This document shows, piece after piece, positions 8,578-18,459 of a stretch of 64,000 nt of DNA (positions within the stretch are counted from its first letter, which is position 1; every line of letters begins with the position of its first letter). A program made the position numbers and the translations under genes. The notes under the pieces were generated by a model, which was not told the DNA's origin, ran no database searches, and saw nothing but the letters and a program-made list of their open reading frames with translations. This DNA is from JABSSA01 sp039960995 (lineage in GTDB: Bacteria; Pseudomonadota; Alphaproteobacteria; Rhodobacterales; Rhodobacteraceae): the NCBI GenBank assembly GCA_039960995.1, contig JBDVKF010000047.1, positions 1 to 64,000 of the forward strand. The letters are read 5' to 3'.

Positions 8578-9405
8578 ATGTCCAACGCACAACTTGAAGC
8601 CGCAATCGAATCCGCATGGGAAGTACGCGACTCGATTTCACCCAGCACAACTGGTGAAACACGTGACGCTATCGAAGACACTTTAAATGCATTGGACAGC
8701 GGTAAATTGCGTGTTGCGGAACGCCAAGAAAATGGGGATTGGCACGTCAATCAATGGGCCAAGAAAGCCGTTCTGCTCGGGTTTCGGATCAAAGACATGG
8801 AACAACAAGACGGTGGACCGCAAGGCGCTGGTTGGTGGGACAAGGTCGATAGCAAATTCAAAGGCTGGGGCGATAATCAATGGAAAGCGGCAGGCTTTCG
8901 TGCGGTTCCCAACTGCGTTGTGCGTAAATCTGCGTTTGTTGCACCGGGCGTTGTTTTGATGCCATCCTTTGTGAACCTTGGGGCTTATGTGGACAGCGGC
9001 ACTATGGTTGATACATGGGCGACTGTCGGGTCTTGTGCGCAGATCGGAAAAAACGTGCACCTGTCCGGCGGTGTTGGCATCGGCGGTGTTCTTGAACCCA
9101 TGCAAGCTGGTCCAACGATCATCGAAGACAACTGCTTTATTGGTGCGCGGTCCGAAGTCGTAGAAGGGTGCATCGTGCGCGAAGGCTCTGTTTTGGGCAT
9201 GGGCGTTTTCATTGGCCAGTCCACAAAAATTTTGGATCGCGAAAGTGGCGAAGTCATGTACGGCGAAGTGCCATCAGGGTCTGTTGTTGTCGCCGGTTCG
9301 ATGCCGTCGAAAAACGGGGTTCACTTGTATTGTGCTGTCATCGTGAAACGGGTCGACGAAAAGACGCGCTCAAAGACATCCATTAATGACCTTTTGCGTG
9401 ACTGA
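8578..9405 (+). CDS. dapD: tetrahydrodipicolinate N-succinyltransferase
   Basis: Transfers succinyl from succinyl-CoA to tetrahydrodipicolinate in the lysine/diaminopimelate pathway. The 275-residue protein has the N-terminal helical region and then a left-handed beta-helix built of hexapeptide repeats (VAPGVVLMPSFVNLGAYVD, IEDNCFIGARSEV, GSVLGMGVFIG). A strong ribosome site (GGAGAGGGG) precedes the ATG. The desuccinylase dapE follows at 10094 with one small gene between. Confidence 0.96.
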   Translation: MSNAQLEAAIESAWEVRDSISPSTTGETRDAIEDTLNALDSGKLRVAERQENGDWHVNQWAKKAVLLGFRIKDMEQQDGGPQGAGWWDKVDSKFKGWGDNQWKAAGFRAVPNCVVRKSAFVAPGVVLMPSFVNLGAYVDSGTMVDTWATVGSCAQIGKNVHLSGGVGIGGVLEPMQAGPTIIEDNCFIGARSEVVEGCIVREGSVLGMGVFIGQSTKILDRESGEVMYGEVPSGSVVVAGSMPSKNGVHLYCAVIVKRVDEKTRSKTSINDLLRD

Positions 9406-9506
9406 CGGATGCAACGCTTGGATGACAAAAGACGGGGCCAAACCCAACGTTTGATGCTGAAGACAGCAACAGACGGCGGTGTCATCTTTATTCGGCAGCG
9501 CGCATC

Positions 9507-9872
9507 ATGAGCCGATCTGCATCCTCTCATGATGTGTACACATTGCTTGTGCAAATCGGGCGTAAATCTGGTGACGGACTGCCAGAGGGTGCGACCGGTG
9601 CCGCATTGGTATGTTATGCAAGCGGTGTCGACGAAGCTGAGGCCGTGCGCGAAACCGTGGCAACTCTAAAGCAGGCGGACACGGCACCTTTGGATGTGAC
9701 GGGTTATGGCACATTGTCCGAACGCGAAGCGCAAGGGCATGAGATTGACGATGAAGAGCGTGCGTTGATGCAACGCGCGCTCGAAGAAAACGCGGTTATC
9801 GTTGCGCAAATGACGCCGTTCTTTGACGACAAATCACAACAAGAGTTTCTAAGCGATAAGACATTGCAGTAA
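9507..9872 (+). CDS. conserved hypothetical protein between dapD and dapE
   Basis: A 121-residue soluble, acidic protein. It starts MSRSASSHDVYTLLVQIGR and holds an alternating beta/alpha pattern (TGAALVCYASGVDEAEAVRETVATLKQAD, LDVTGYGTLSERE), with no membrane segment or known catalytic motif. Its position suggests co-expression with the lysine pathway. I do not recognise a family; its role in diaminopimelate synthesis is untested. Confidence 0.7.
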   Translation: MSRSASSHDVYTLLVQIGRKSGDGLPEGATGAALVCYASGVDEAEAVRETVATLKQADTAPLDVTGYGTLSEREAQGHEIDDEERALMQRALEENAVIVAQMTPFFDDKSQQEFLSDKTLQ

Positions 9873-10093
9873 CGCGGTTTTCTGGCGCTGAAAAAATGCG
9901 GGAAAATGAAAACCGTTGTGTTCTGATCGTCTGGACGGATCGGACATGTTTTCATCTCGCCTTGAGTTTAGATGATCGTCGCGACACTCTGCCCTGATAA
10001 ACGTTTCCATAATTGGTCAGGGTGCGAAATGGGCTTCACATCGCGCAAATTTGGCTACATTGGTGACGGTACAACTGACTTGAGAGATGAGCA

Positions 10094-11239
10094 ATGCCCT
10101 TGTGTGATCCCGTTGAATTGACTGCAAGCCTTGTGCGATGCGCTTCGGTGACCCCGGCAGATGACGGGGCGTTGGATATCCTTTTTGAGACGTTGTCCGA
10201 CGCTGGTTTTGAATGTGCGTGGGCGGATCGGGGTGGCATTCGCAACTTGTTCGCGCGTTGGGGCGACAAGGGGCATGCGCGCAGCTTTGGATTCAACGGT
10301 CATACGGATGTTGTACCCATTGGCGACGCGGCGGCTTGGACGCAAGATCCGTTTGGGGCGAATATCGTGGACGGCGTTCTTTATGGGCGCGGCTCTACGG
10401 ATATGAAAAGTGGGGTTGCTGCATTCGTGGCCGCAGCAGTGGACATGGTGAACAACGCCCCACCAGACGGCGCAATTCTCATTGCGATCACTGGTGACGA
10501 AGAAGCTGACGCCATCGACGGCACAACCGCATTGTTGGACCATATGTCTTCTGCGGGTGAACAAATGAGCGTCTGCATTGTTGGTGAACCGACTTGCCCT
10601 GAAACGATGGGCGACATGATAAAGATTGGGCGGCGTGGGTCGATGACTGCGTTTTTCACTGTGACCGGAAAACAGGGGCATTCCGCATATCCGCACCGCG
10701 CCCGGAACCCTTTGCCGCCGATGGTGCGTTTGATGGACCGCTTGGCCAGTCATGAGTTGGATACAGGAACCGATCATTTTGACGCGTCCACTTTGGCTGT
10801 CGTGACCGTGGATACAGGTAATTCGGCGACCAATGTCATTCCTGCGGAAACCAAATCTACGGTCAATATCCGCTTTAATGACACACACACGGGACAAAAG
10901 CTGACAGAATGGATGCAGGAAGAAGCCGCAGCCGTTGCCAAGGAATTTGATGTTCAAATCGACATGCGGGTCAAGATTTCAGGCGAGAGTTTTCTGACTC
11001 CCCCAGGGGCCTTATCCGACTTGGTGTCAAAAGCGGTGACCGCAGAGACGGGTCAGATCCCCGAACTCAGCACATCTGGCGGCACGTCAGATGCGAGATT
11101 TGTAAAACATCACTGTCCGGTGGTCGAATTTGGTTTGGTTGGCCAATCGATGCATCAGGTCGATGAACATGTCCGCGTGGCACATATTGAACAGTTGAAA
11201 TCCATCTATGGTCGGATTCTGGGTAATTATTTTTCATGA
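10094..11239 (+). CDS. dapE: succinyl-diaminopimelate desuccinylase
   Basis: Hydrolyses N-succinyl-LL-diaminopimelate to LL-diaminopimelate and succinate, using two zinc ions. The M20 peptidase motifs are in order: FNGHTDVVP (zinc His and catalytic Asp), GRGSTDMKSG (bridging Asp), TGDEEAD (catalytic and zinc Glu), and the C-terminal SMHQVDEHV histidine region. Length 381 is normal. The stop overlaps the next ATG by 4 bases. Confidence 0.96.
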   Translation: MPLCDPVELTASLVRCASVTPADDGALDILFETLSDAGFECAWADRGGIRNLFARWGDKGHARSFGFNGHTDVVPIGDAAAWTQDPFGANIVDGVLYGRGSTDMKSGVAAFVAAAVDMVNNAPPDGAILIAITGDEEADAIDGTTALLDHMSSAGEQMSVCIVGEPTCPETMGDMIKIGRRGSMTAFFTVTGKQGHSAYPHRARNPLPPMVRLMDRLASHELDTGTDHFDASTLAVVTVDTGNSATNVIPAETKSTVNIRFNDTHTGQKLTEWMQEEAAAVAKEFDVQIDMRVKISGESFLTPPGALSDLVSKAVTAETGQIPELSTSGGTSDARFVKHHCPVVEFGLVGQSMHQVDEHVRVAHIEQLKSIYGRILGNYFS

Positions 11240-11658
11240 CAGCGCATATGTCTCAGACCGATGACTTGGCCACGTGTCTGATGTTGCGTCGCCGTGTTTT
11301 TATCGAAGAACAAGGCGTCAGAGAAGCAGATGAATTGGACGATTTGGATGCAATGTGTATGCACCTTTTGGTCTGCGTCGACGGCGATCCAGTTGGGACC
11401 GCACGTATCGTGTCAACGGGCAAAGATGCGAAAATCGGACGCGTGTGTGTTTTGAAAAAACATCGTGGGGCGGGGCTGGGCGCAATGTTGATCCGCGAAG
11501 CCTTGCACATTGCCAAATCCGATCCCTCGAAATCGCGTGCAGTGCTTGGGGCGCAAACGCATGCTATCGAATTCTACGAAGGTCTGGGCTTTGCGGCCTT
11601 TGGTCCGGAATATGACGACGCGGGTATTCCGCATCGCGATATGGAATGTGTCTGGTGA
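11236..11658 (+). CDS. GNAT-family N-acetyltransferase (ElaA-like)
   Basis: A 140-residue GNAT enzyme. CLMLRRRVFIEEQGVREADELDDLD matches the N-terminus of the ElaA/YjcF-type group, and the acetyl-CoA loop is VLKKHRGAGLGAMLI. It is coupled to dapE (ATGA) and overlaps the next gene's start. The substrate is unknown. The three-gene chain dapE-GNAT-DUF2064 appears to be one transcript. Confidence 0.85.
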   Translation: MTAHMSQTDDLATCLMLRRRVFIEEQGVREADELDDLDAMCMHLLVCVDGDPVGTARIVSTGKDAKIGRVCVLKKHRGAGLGAMLIREALHIAKSDPSKSRAVLGAQTHAIEFYEGLGFAAFGPEYDDAGIPHRDMECVW

Positions 11659-12224
11659 AACCAACTCTGATTGTCATGGTAAAAGAGCCGCGTGCGGGGC
11701 GCGTAAAAACGCGACTTGGCCGTGATATTGGCCTGGTACCTGCGGCGTGGTGGTTTCGTCATCAGACACGCACATTATTGCGTCGCTTGAAATCACCAAG
11801 ATGGTCGCTTGTTTTGGCGGTTTCCCCCGATGTCGAAGGTCAAATGAGCCGTGTTTGGCCAGCTGATCTGACGCGGTGGCCGCAGGGACAGGGCGATTTG
11901 GGCGAACGCATGGGGCGATTGATGCGGCGCGCGGGTGGGCGGGTCTGTGTTATTGGTGCAGATATACCCGGTATCCAGCAACGCCATATTGCCGAGGCAT
12001 TCAAAACGCTGAGTGCGAATGATGCTGTTTTTGGGCCATCGTTTGATGGTGGGTATTGGTTGGTTGGCCTAAAACGTGCGCGTCCATTGCCTGCTGGCAT
12101 GTTCGCAGATGTCCGGTGGTCAACGTCGAATGCCTTGGCCGACAGCGTTGCCAGCCTGCCGGGTAAGCGGATTGCATTTGTAGAACAGTTAAATGATGTT
12201 GATGAAGTGCAAGATTTGCCATGA
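11646..12224 (+). CDS. DUF2064 / TIGR04282 glycosyltransferase-like protein
   Basis: A 192-residue protein of the group annotated as arsenosugar-type glycosyltransferases. The motifs are VMVKEPRAGRVKTRLGRDIG (nucleotide-binding start), VIGADIPGI (metal-binding Asp) and FGPSFDGGYWLVGL. The ATG at 11646 overlaps the GNAT gene by 13 bases; a GTG at 11655 overlapping the stop (GTGA) is an equally good start. The arsenosugar link is by family name only; no radical-SAM arsenosugar partner lies nearby. Confidence 0.82.
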   Translation: MCLVKPTLIVMVKEPRAGRVKTRLGRDIGLVPAAWWFRHQTRTLLRRLKSPRWSLVLAVSPDVEGQMSRVWPADLTRWPQGQGDLGERMGRLMRRAGGRVCVIGADIPGIQQRHIAEAFKTLSANDAVFGPSFDGGYWLVGLKRARPLPAGMFADVRWSTSNALADSVASLPGKRIAFVEQLNDVDEVQDLP

Positions 12225-12255
12225 CGCCCCTGAACGCGCGTGATAGCTGAGGCGT

Positions 12256-14514
12256 ATGGCGCAACTTCCGACGAAACAAGATGTCCTTAAATGGATCTCC
12301 GATAACCCCACGCTGACAGCGAAACGTGATATTGCAAAAGCGTTTGGCATCAAAGGTGCTGCGCGGATTGATCTGAAACGTTTGCTTCGAGAGCTTGCAG
12401 ATGAAGGCCATCTGGAAAAGCGCAAGAAAACTTATCGCGACCCGGATCGCTTGCCGCCCGTGAGCGTGTTGCAAATCCAAGCACCTGACGATGATGGTGA
12501 TCTTTTTGCAAAGCCGATGGAATGGCAAGGCGAAGGGAAAGAACCGCGTATTTTGGTTTTGCCGCGCGCGTCTGATCCGGCTTTGGGGCAGGGGGATCGG
12601 ATACTTGGGCGACTGACCCAAGTGACTGACCAAGATTACCAATACGAAGCCCGATTGATCCGGCGCATTGGAACCAACCCGCAGCGCATTCTTGGCGTGT
12701 TTCGTGCCGGTTCCGAAGGCGGGCGGCTTGTTCCCATCGACAAGGGGCAAGACAAAGAATGGCACGTTCCAGCGGGCGCGACACATGGCGCGCTGGACGG
12801 TGAATTGGTCGAAGCCGAACATGCTGGGCCACGCGCACGCATGGGGCTGCCCAAAGCGCGTATCGTCAATCGGTTGGGCGATCCAAGCGCGCCCAAGGCT
12901 GTTTCCTTAATCGCGATCCATCAACATGCCATTCCGGATGCGTTTCCGGACGACGTTGTTGAACAAGCGGATCGTGCCAAACCTATGGGCATCAAAGGCC
13001 GTACCGATTTGCGGGATATGCCTTTAATTACAATCGACCCATGGGATGCGCGTGACCACGATGACGCTTGCTTTGCTCAGGCGGATACGGACCCTTCCAA
13101 TGAAGGCGGACACGTCATCTGGGTCGCGATTGCAGATGTCGCGGCCTATGTCACGCCCGGTTCCGCACTGGACAGAGAGGCACGCAAGCGGGGGAATTCG
13201 ACGTATTTCCCGGATCGCGTTGTGCCGATGTTGCCGGATCGGTTGTCAGGTGATCTGTGCAGCCTGCACGAAGGTGTTCCACGCGCCTGTATCGCCGTCG
13301 AAATGCGCATCGATGCAGAGGGCAACAAGATCGGGCAAAGGTTCGTACGCGGGCTTATGCGATCACCTGCATCCCTGAACTATGAAGAAGTTCAAGCAGC
13401 CATTGATGGCACTCCAAACGAACGCACTGCGGCGCTTCTTGATCCGGTTTTGAAACCGCTTTACGCGGCTTACGCGGCTTTGACCAAGGCGCGGGCGGTA
13501 CGTCAACCGCTGGAATTAAATCTGCCAGAGCGTCAGATTGTTCTGGGCGAAGATGGTAAAGTCACATCGATTAATTTCAAAGACAGATTAGATGCACATC
13601 GCCTGATCGAAGAGTTCATGGTTTTGGCCAACGTTGCGGCGGCTGAAACACTGATTGCCAAACGCGGCGATCTTTTGTTCCGAGTACATGAAGAACCAAG
13701 CCCCGAGAAGTTGGATTCATTACGCGAAACTGTCCAAGCCTCTGGTCTGACTTTGGCCAAAGGGCAGGTTTTGCAAACCCGCCATCTGAACCGGTTATTG
13801 GAACAAGCGGCTGGTACGGATGAAGAGGAATTGATCAACCTGTCGACGCTGCGTTCGATGACGCAAGCCTATTACGGGCCGCAGAATTTTGGGCATTTCG
13901 GCTTGGCGTTGAAATCCTATGCGCATTTCACATCACCCATTCGGCGTTACGCGGATCTGATCGTACACCGGGCTTTGATCAAGGCACATGGTTGGGGCAA
14001 TGACGGATTGTCACCCGAAGATGTGGACCGTCTTGAACAGACAGCCACACAAATTTCAGACACTGAACGCCGCTCGATGGTTGCGGAACGCGATACGACG
14101 GACCGGTATCTTGCCGCGTTCCTCAGCGAGCGTGTAGGGGATGAATTTGAAGGTCGGATTAGCGGGATCGCCAAGTTCGGCATTTTCGTAAAGCTTGATG
14201 GATCAGGCGCGGATGGACTGGTTCCGATGCGTGCCATTGGGAACGAGTATTTTCATTTTGATCGCGACGCCGGCACACTAATGGGCGCGGACACGGGGTT
14301 GATCATAACCCTTGGCCAGCGTGCCACTGTTCGTCTGGCCGAGGCCGTGCCTGTAACGGGTGGCGTCGCCCTCGATCTGTTAGCATTGGACGGGCAAAGC
14401 TTACCCCGAAGCCGTGGCGGTGGAGCCGGGCGGCGCAGCCCAAAGCGCAAAGTCTCTAAATCCAACCGCAAAGCGGCCAAAGTCAAACGCAAGGTTAACC
14501 GTCAGCGCCGTTAA
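12256..14514 (+). CDS. rnr: ribonuclease R
   Basis: Processive 3'-5' exoribonuclease that degrades structured RNA and works with tmRNA in quality control. The 752-residue order is an N-terminal winged helix (LTAKRDIAKAFGIKG), cold-shock domains, the RNB catalytic domain with TIDPWDARDHDDACFA (metal aspartates) and HFTSPIRRYADLIVHRAL, an S1 domain (FEGRISGIAKFGIFVKLDG), and a lysine/arginine-rich tail. The 3' end overlaps the convergent GST gene by 20 bases. Confidence 0.97.
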   Translation: MAQLPTKQDVLKWISDNPTLTAKRDIAKAFGIKGAARIDLKRLLRELADEGHLEKRKKTYRDPDRLPPVSVLQIQAPDDDGDLFAKPMEWQGEGKEPRILVLPRASDPALGQGDRILGRLTQVTDQDYQYEARLIRRIGTNPQRILGVFRAGSEGGRLVPIDKGQDKEWHVPAGATHGALDGELVEAEHAGPRARMGLPKARIVNRLGDPSAPKAVSLIAIHQHAIPDAFPDDVVEQADRAKPMGIKGRTDLRDMPLITIDPWDARDHDDACFAQADTDPSNEGGHVIWVAIADVAAYVTPGSALDREARKRGNSTYFPDRVVPMLPDRLSGDLCSLHEGVPRACIAVEMRIDAEGNKIGQRFVRGLMRSPASLNYEEVQAAIDGTPNERTAALLDPVLKPLYAAYAALTKARAVRQPLELNLPERQIVLGEDGKVTSINFKDRLDAHRLIEEFMVLANVAAAETLIAKRGDLLFRVHEEPSPEKLDSLRETVQASGLTLAKGQVLQTRHLNRLLEQAAGTDEEELINLSTLRSMTQAYYGPQNFGHFGLALKSYAHFTSPIRRYADLIVHRALIKAHGWGNDGLSPEDVDRLEQTATQISDTERRSMVAERDTTDRYLAAFLSERVGDEFEGRISGIAKFGIFVKLDGSGADGLVPMRAIGNEYFHFDRDAGTLMGADTGLIITLGQRATVRLAEAVPVTGGVALDLLALDGQSLPRSRGGGAGRRSPKRKVSKSNRKAAKVKRKVNRQRR

Positions 14515-15211
14515 CCCCATTCGAAAAGTAGGATGAGACGCGGTCAATATAGGCGCAAATTTCTGTGTCGGTTTCAATGCGTTTGGACAGTGTCGTTGCA
14601 ACTGGCGTCGCTTTGGCCGCTGCAAGCATTGGGCCAAGGCTGGCATCTGTGCTGCACGGGGTATCGCCGAACAGAAATTGCCGCCCCTTTAGCCTAGACA
14701 AGATCGCCTGCAAATCCTGTTCGATCCGTGCCATGCGTTCTTGTTCCGTTGATCGTTCATGACCCAGAAAACTCAACCCCTGTACGACATTGCGCCTTAG
14801 CTTTCTGGTTACGAACCCGCGGATAATTGCAGGTATGCTATCAAAATACGTGCGCACGACCACGGGCCAGACAGTGTCGTTTGCCCAACGATCCAGAACA
14901 ACTTGATAATATAAATGTTCTTCCGCCATGCGTTGATACGCGCGGGCATCTGCATGTTCGATCGGCGTCAGATGTGCATCCAAGTCGGCGCCATGTTCCG
15001 CTAAATAAACGCGGATCGCGTCACTGTCGCCGATAGTTTGCGGACCAACTTTTAGCGCCGGTAGCTTACCGCGTGGAAAAGATCGAGGATCATTGGTTTC
15101 CAAAGCCTCCCACTCCAGTCCTGACTGGTTAAGAAGATACATTGCCTTGACACAAAATGGACTGAGGCTGGGTTGTCCCCAACCACTGGGATAGGTCACA
15201 AGCGTAATCAT
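14495..15211 (-). CDS. glutathione S-transferase family protein
   Basis: A 238-residue two-domain GST. The N-terminal thioredoxin-like domain carries SPFCVKAMYLLNQSGLEWE and a cis-Pro region (GKLPALKVGPQTIGDSDAIRVYLAEHG), followed by an all-helical C-terminal domain. The ATG at 15211 has AAGGAG upstream; the frame extends 17 codons further without support. It is divergent from the WYL regulator 82 bases away, a layout that suggests control by that regulator. Its substrate is unknown. Confidence 0.85.
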   Translation of the reverse strand: MITLVTYPSGWGQPSLSPFCVKAMYLLNQSGLEWEALETNDPRSFPRGKLPALKVGPQTIGDSDAIRVYLAEHGADLDAHLTPIEHADARAYQRMAEEHLYYQVVLDRWANDTVWPVVVRTYFDSIPAIIRGFVTRKLRRNVVQGLSFLGHERSTEQERMARIEQDLQAILSRLKGRQFLFGDTPCSTDASLGPMLAAAKATPVATTLSKRIETDTEICAYIDRVSSYFSNGVNGADG

Positions 15212-15293
15212 TGAAGTGCTCCTTGCATTCGTTGATTGATGGCTACTGCGACTTCCTGACAATATGTGACAACAGCTGTGCTATGCTTTCCTT

Positions 15294-16013
15294 ATGACCA
15301 GAACACATAGACTTTTCCAATTGATGCAGACCTTGCGACGATTGCCGCCGCCGGTGACGGCCCAGCAATTGGCACATGACATGGAAGTTTCGCTGCGTAC
15401 GATTTACCGGGACATCGATGCGTTGCGCAGCTTGGGTGCGGTGATTGATGGCGAAGCTGGGTTTGGCTTTACCTTGATAGAAGACGCGTCGCTCCCGCCT
15501 TTGGGGTTCGAAGACCTAGAGCTTGAGGCGTTGGTTCTTGGCCTACGTGATGTGGCTATCATTGGAGATCCTGCGCTGTCTCAGGCTGCGGAATCCGCTT
15601 TGGCAAAAATTCAGGCGCGGGTCCCGCCACGACAGGCGCACCGGCTTGAACATGCGATCTTGGATGCGCAGCGATTCTGGCGGCCCGAACCCCCAGCAAT
15701 TGATGTTGGTGTTTTGCGGCAAGCCACCTGGGATGAGCTGAGAATTCGATTTGATTACGAAGATGCAAAGGGCGCTCAAACTCATCGATTGGTAAAGCCG
15801 CTTGGGCTTGTTTATCTGGATCGGTCCAACACCTTGTTAGCATGGTGCGAATTGCGCGAGGATTTCCGGATGTTTCGATTGGATCGAATGCGCGCTTTGG
15901 TCACCACCGATCAGAGCTTTCGCCCACATCGTGTCGCGCTGTTGCGGCAGCATCTTGAACGGCTCCGCGAACATTTGTGTGATTCCGCCGAGCCCCCCAA
16001 CGGATTGAATTGA
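15294..16013 (+). CDS. YafY-like HTH/WYL-domain transcriptional regulator
   Basis: A 239-residue regulator. An N-terminal DeoR-type winged helix (LPPPVTAQQLAHDMEVSLRTIYRDIDALRSLGA) is followed by a WYL-type ligand domain (region around KPLGLVYLDRSNTLLAWCELREDFRMFRLDRM). It likely controls the divergent GST gene and itself from the 82-base spacer. The effector is unknown. Confidence 0.9.
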   Translation: MTRTHRLFQLMQTLRRLPPPVTAQQLAHDMEVSLRTIYRDIDALRSLGAVIDGEAGFGFTLIEDASLPPLGFEDLELEALVLGLRDVAIIGDPALSQAAESALAKIQARVPPRQAHRLEHAILDAQRFWRPEPPAIDVGVLRQATWDELRIRFDYEDAKGAQTHRLVKPLGLVYLDRSNTLLAWCELREDFRMFRLDRMRALVTTDQSFRPHRVALLRQHLERLREHLCDSAEPPNGLN

Positions 16014-16080
16014 TCCCTTTGTACGATTCAAATTCGACGTTAGAGTAACCTCAACAAAACGAAGAAAAGTGAGGCGAAAG

Positions 16081-17400
16081 ATGCGGTGGTCACATTTTAT
16101 GTGCGCAATGATCGGGTGTGTCTTTGCAGCAGAGGGTATCGTTGCAAATCCGGTGACAAGGGACGTGCGTCCAACAGCGCGAGCAGAAACCGGTGCGGGT
16201 TTGATCACGCGGGCATCCGTCGTCAGACCACAGTTACGGCCAAACACCAAAAGCGTGATTCAACCAACATTGGCCGCTTCAGATGCAGGCTTTCAAAGTT
16301 GGATCATCTCATTCCGCTCGCGCGCTTTGTCTGCTGGTATCAACGATCGCACATTTGATCGCGCGTTTGAGGGCGTTCGTTACGACGCAAAAGTCATCGA
16401 ACGAGACCGCAATCAAAGCGAATTCACCAAAACGATTTGGGACTACTTGGATACTGCGGCATCGGACGCTCGGGTGCGCAACGGCAAAGATGCGCTGAGC
16501 AGACAACGTGACGTTCTAGAAGCAATTGAAGCGCGTTACGGCGTGGAAAAAGAAGTTGTTGTCGCCGTGTGGGGGCTGGAAAGCGCTTATGGAACATTCA
16601 AAGGTGACAACGACATTGTTCAAAGCCTAGCGACATTGGCATATGACGGCCGCCGTGGTCGCTTTTTTGAAAGCCAGTTGATTGCTGCGTTGAAAATTCT
16701 GCAGGCCGGTGATGTCGCTCCCAGAACCATGACAGGAAGTTGGGCAGGGGCGATGGGGCATACGCAGTTCATACCAACGTCTTATCTGGATTATGCAGTC
16801 GATTTTACGGGTGATGGCAAACGGGACATCTGGTCGGATGATCCGTCGGACGCGTTGGCGTCAACGGCCGCTTATCTAAATCGGTTCGGATGGGTCACAG
16901 GTCAACCGTGGGGTGTTGAAGTCAAGTTGCCAGGCAATTTCGATTATGGATTGGCCAGCCGCAAGATCTCGAAATTACCGGCCCAATGGGCGCAATTGGG
17001 TGTCTTAGGATTGAATGGGAAGGCTGTTCAGAATTTTGGATCAGCTTCGATCTTGCTCCCTGCCGGGGGGCAAGGTGCTGCGTTTATGATCTTTAAGAAC
17101 TTTAGCGTGATTGAACGGTATAACACCGCGGATGCGTATGTGATTGGTGTGGGGCATCTGAGTGATCGGATTAAAGGTGGATCAAAGATCCAATCCGATT
17201 GGCCGCGTGATGACCGAGCTTTGACTTTTTCCGAGCGTAAGGAACTTCAACAACGACTGACCTCTGCAGGGTTCAGCACGCAGGGCGTCGATGGAAAGAT
17301 TGGTCCTTTGACCATCGAGGCTGTGCGCCAATATCAACGCAGTGCTGGGCTTATTCCGGATGGTTACCCCTCGCTTCGTTTGCTAACGCAGCTTCGATAA
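16081..17400 (+). CDS. lytic murein transglycosylase, MltB family
   Basis: Cleaves the glycan strand of peptidoglycan in the periplasm to give 1,6-anhydromuropeptides. A signal peptide (MRWSHFMCAMIGCVFAAEG) leads a GH103 catalytic domain with WGLESAYGTFKGDNDIVQSLATLAYDGRR, whose Glu is the general acid, and MGHTQFIPTSYLDYAVDFTGDG. The C-terminus holds a peptidoglycan-binding domain (LTSAGFSTQGVDGKIGPLTIEAVRQYQ). ATG 16081 has GAGG upstream; a GTG at 16069 would add four residues. Confidence 0.93.
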   Translation: MRWSHFMCAMIGCVFAAEGIVANPVTRDVRPTARAETGAGLITRASVVRPQLRPNTKSVIQPTLAASDAGFQSWIISFRSRALSAGINDRTFDRAFEGVRYDAKVIERDRNQSEFTKTIWDYLDTAASDARVRNGKDALSRQRDVLEAIEARYGVEKEVVVAVWGLESAYGTFKGDNDIVQSLATLAYDGRRGRFFESQLIAALKILQAGDVAPRTMTGSWAGAMGHTQFIPTSYLDYAVDFTGDGKRDIWSDDPSDALASTAAYLNRFGWVTGQPWGVEVKLPGNFDYGLASRKISKLPAQWAQLGVLGLNGKAVQNFGSASILLPAGGQGAAFMIFKNFSVIERYNTADAYVIGVGHLSDRIKGGSKIQSDWPRDDRALTFSERKELQQRLTSAGFSTQGVDGKIGPLTIEAVRQYQRSAGLIPDGYPSLRLLTQLR

Positions 17401-17502
17401 TTTGGACACTGATCGGCCCAAGCCGACAGTGAAACCGTATTGTCGATTGATCCGTTTGCTTTACGAGCACGCGGATTGGGTGTTGTAAGGCGTGAATAAA
17501 AA

Positions 17503-17532
17503 ATCCGCCCGTCAATTTGATTGGGGGCGGAT
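17503..17532 (-). terminator. intrinsic terminator of the first polyamine ABC operon
   Basis: ATCCGCCC / GGGCGGAT stem with A-rich sequence (AATAAAA) on its left, so the minus-strand transcript ends in a U-rich tail 37 bases after the permease stop. It could also serve the plus-strand MltB gene. Confidence 0.75.
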
Positions 17533-17568
17533 CAATGTTTTCAGCAAATAATCTAAGCGAGCTGTGGT

Positions 17569-18453
17569 TTAACCTGGGCTCATCCCGCGCAGGCGTTCCG
17601 ACCGGCGCCGCAAGATTTCCACCGTGGTGAGCAAGGCAATCGAGACCACAACCAGTATTGTCGCAACCGCAAGGATTGTCGGTGAAATCTGTTCGCGGAG
17701 GCCGATGAACATTTGCCATGGCAGTGTTTTTTGAGCGGCGGACCCGACAAACAAGACCACAACGACCTCGTCAAATGATGTGATAAAGGCAAACAACCCG
17801 CCAGATATCACGCCGGGCATAATCAGCGGCATTTGAATTCGAAAGAACGTTGTGACAGGGCTTGCGCCCATATTTGCTGCGGCACGCGTCAATGATCGAT
17901 CAAAACCAACTAACGTGGCCGTGACGGTGATGATAACGAACGGAATTCCCAGAACTGCATGCGCCAGAATAACCTTGATATAACCGACGATGTTTTGGGA
18001 GAGACCCAAGTTGTCTTCCATCCAGTTGCCCATAGCGGAATAGAAAAAGAACATACCTGTCGCTGAAATGATCAAAGGAACGATCATCGGCGATATCAGG
18101 ATGGCCATGATGGCGCGTTTTCCTGGCACGTGGCTTTGGGACAGACCAATGGCGGCGAGCGTACCCAGCGAAACTGATATTATCGTCGCAATAGGGGCGA
18201 TGATAATCGAGTTCTTTAGTGATCGTTGCCATTGTTCGTTGGTAAAAAAGTCCCTGTAGTGTTTTAGGGAATATCCTTCTGGATCAAGACGCAGCATTTC
18301 TGGCGTGAAGGTAAAGAAGTCTTGGGCATTAAAGCTCAGCGGCATCACAACGACGATGGGAATGATCAAGAAAAAGAAGATCAAGCCGCAGATGACGCGG
18401 AAACTGTAATACCAGATGCGTTGGCTCGGCGTGGCGTATGGAGGAAGTCCCAT
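17569..18453 (-). CDS. polyamine-type ABC transporter permease (PotC-like)
   Basis: A 294-residue inner-membrane permease with about six helices, the second of the pair in this importer. The permease signature with EAA-like loop is visible as LTRAAANMGASPVTTFFRIQMPLIMPGVISG. It starts 6 bases after the partner permease stop. With the ATPase, binding protein and partner permease upstream it makes a complete spermidine/putrescine-class importer; the substrate could also be another small cation. Confidence 0.9.
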   Translation of the reverse strand: MGLPPYATPSQRIWYYSFRVICGLIFFFLIIPIVVVMPLSFNAQDFFTFTPEMLRLDPEGYSLKHYRDFFTNEQWQRSLKNSIIIAPIATIISVSLGTLAAIGLSQSHVPGKRAIMAILISPMIVPLIISATGMFFFYSAMGNWMEDNLGLSQNIVGYIKVILAHAVLGIPFVIITVTATLVGFDRSLTRAAANMGASPVTTFFRIQMPLIMPGVISGGLFAFITSFDEVVVVLFVGSAAQKTLPWQMFIGLREQISPTILAVATILVVVSIALLTTVEILRRRSERLRGMSPG

Positions 18454-18459
18454 GGTGCG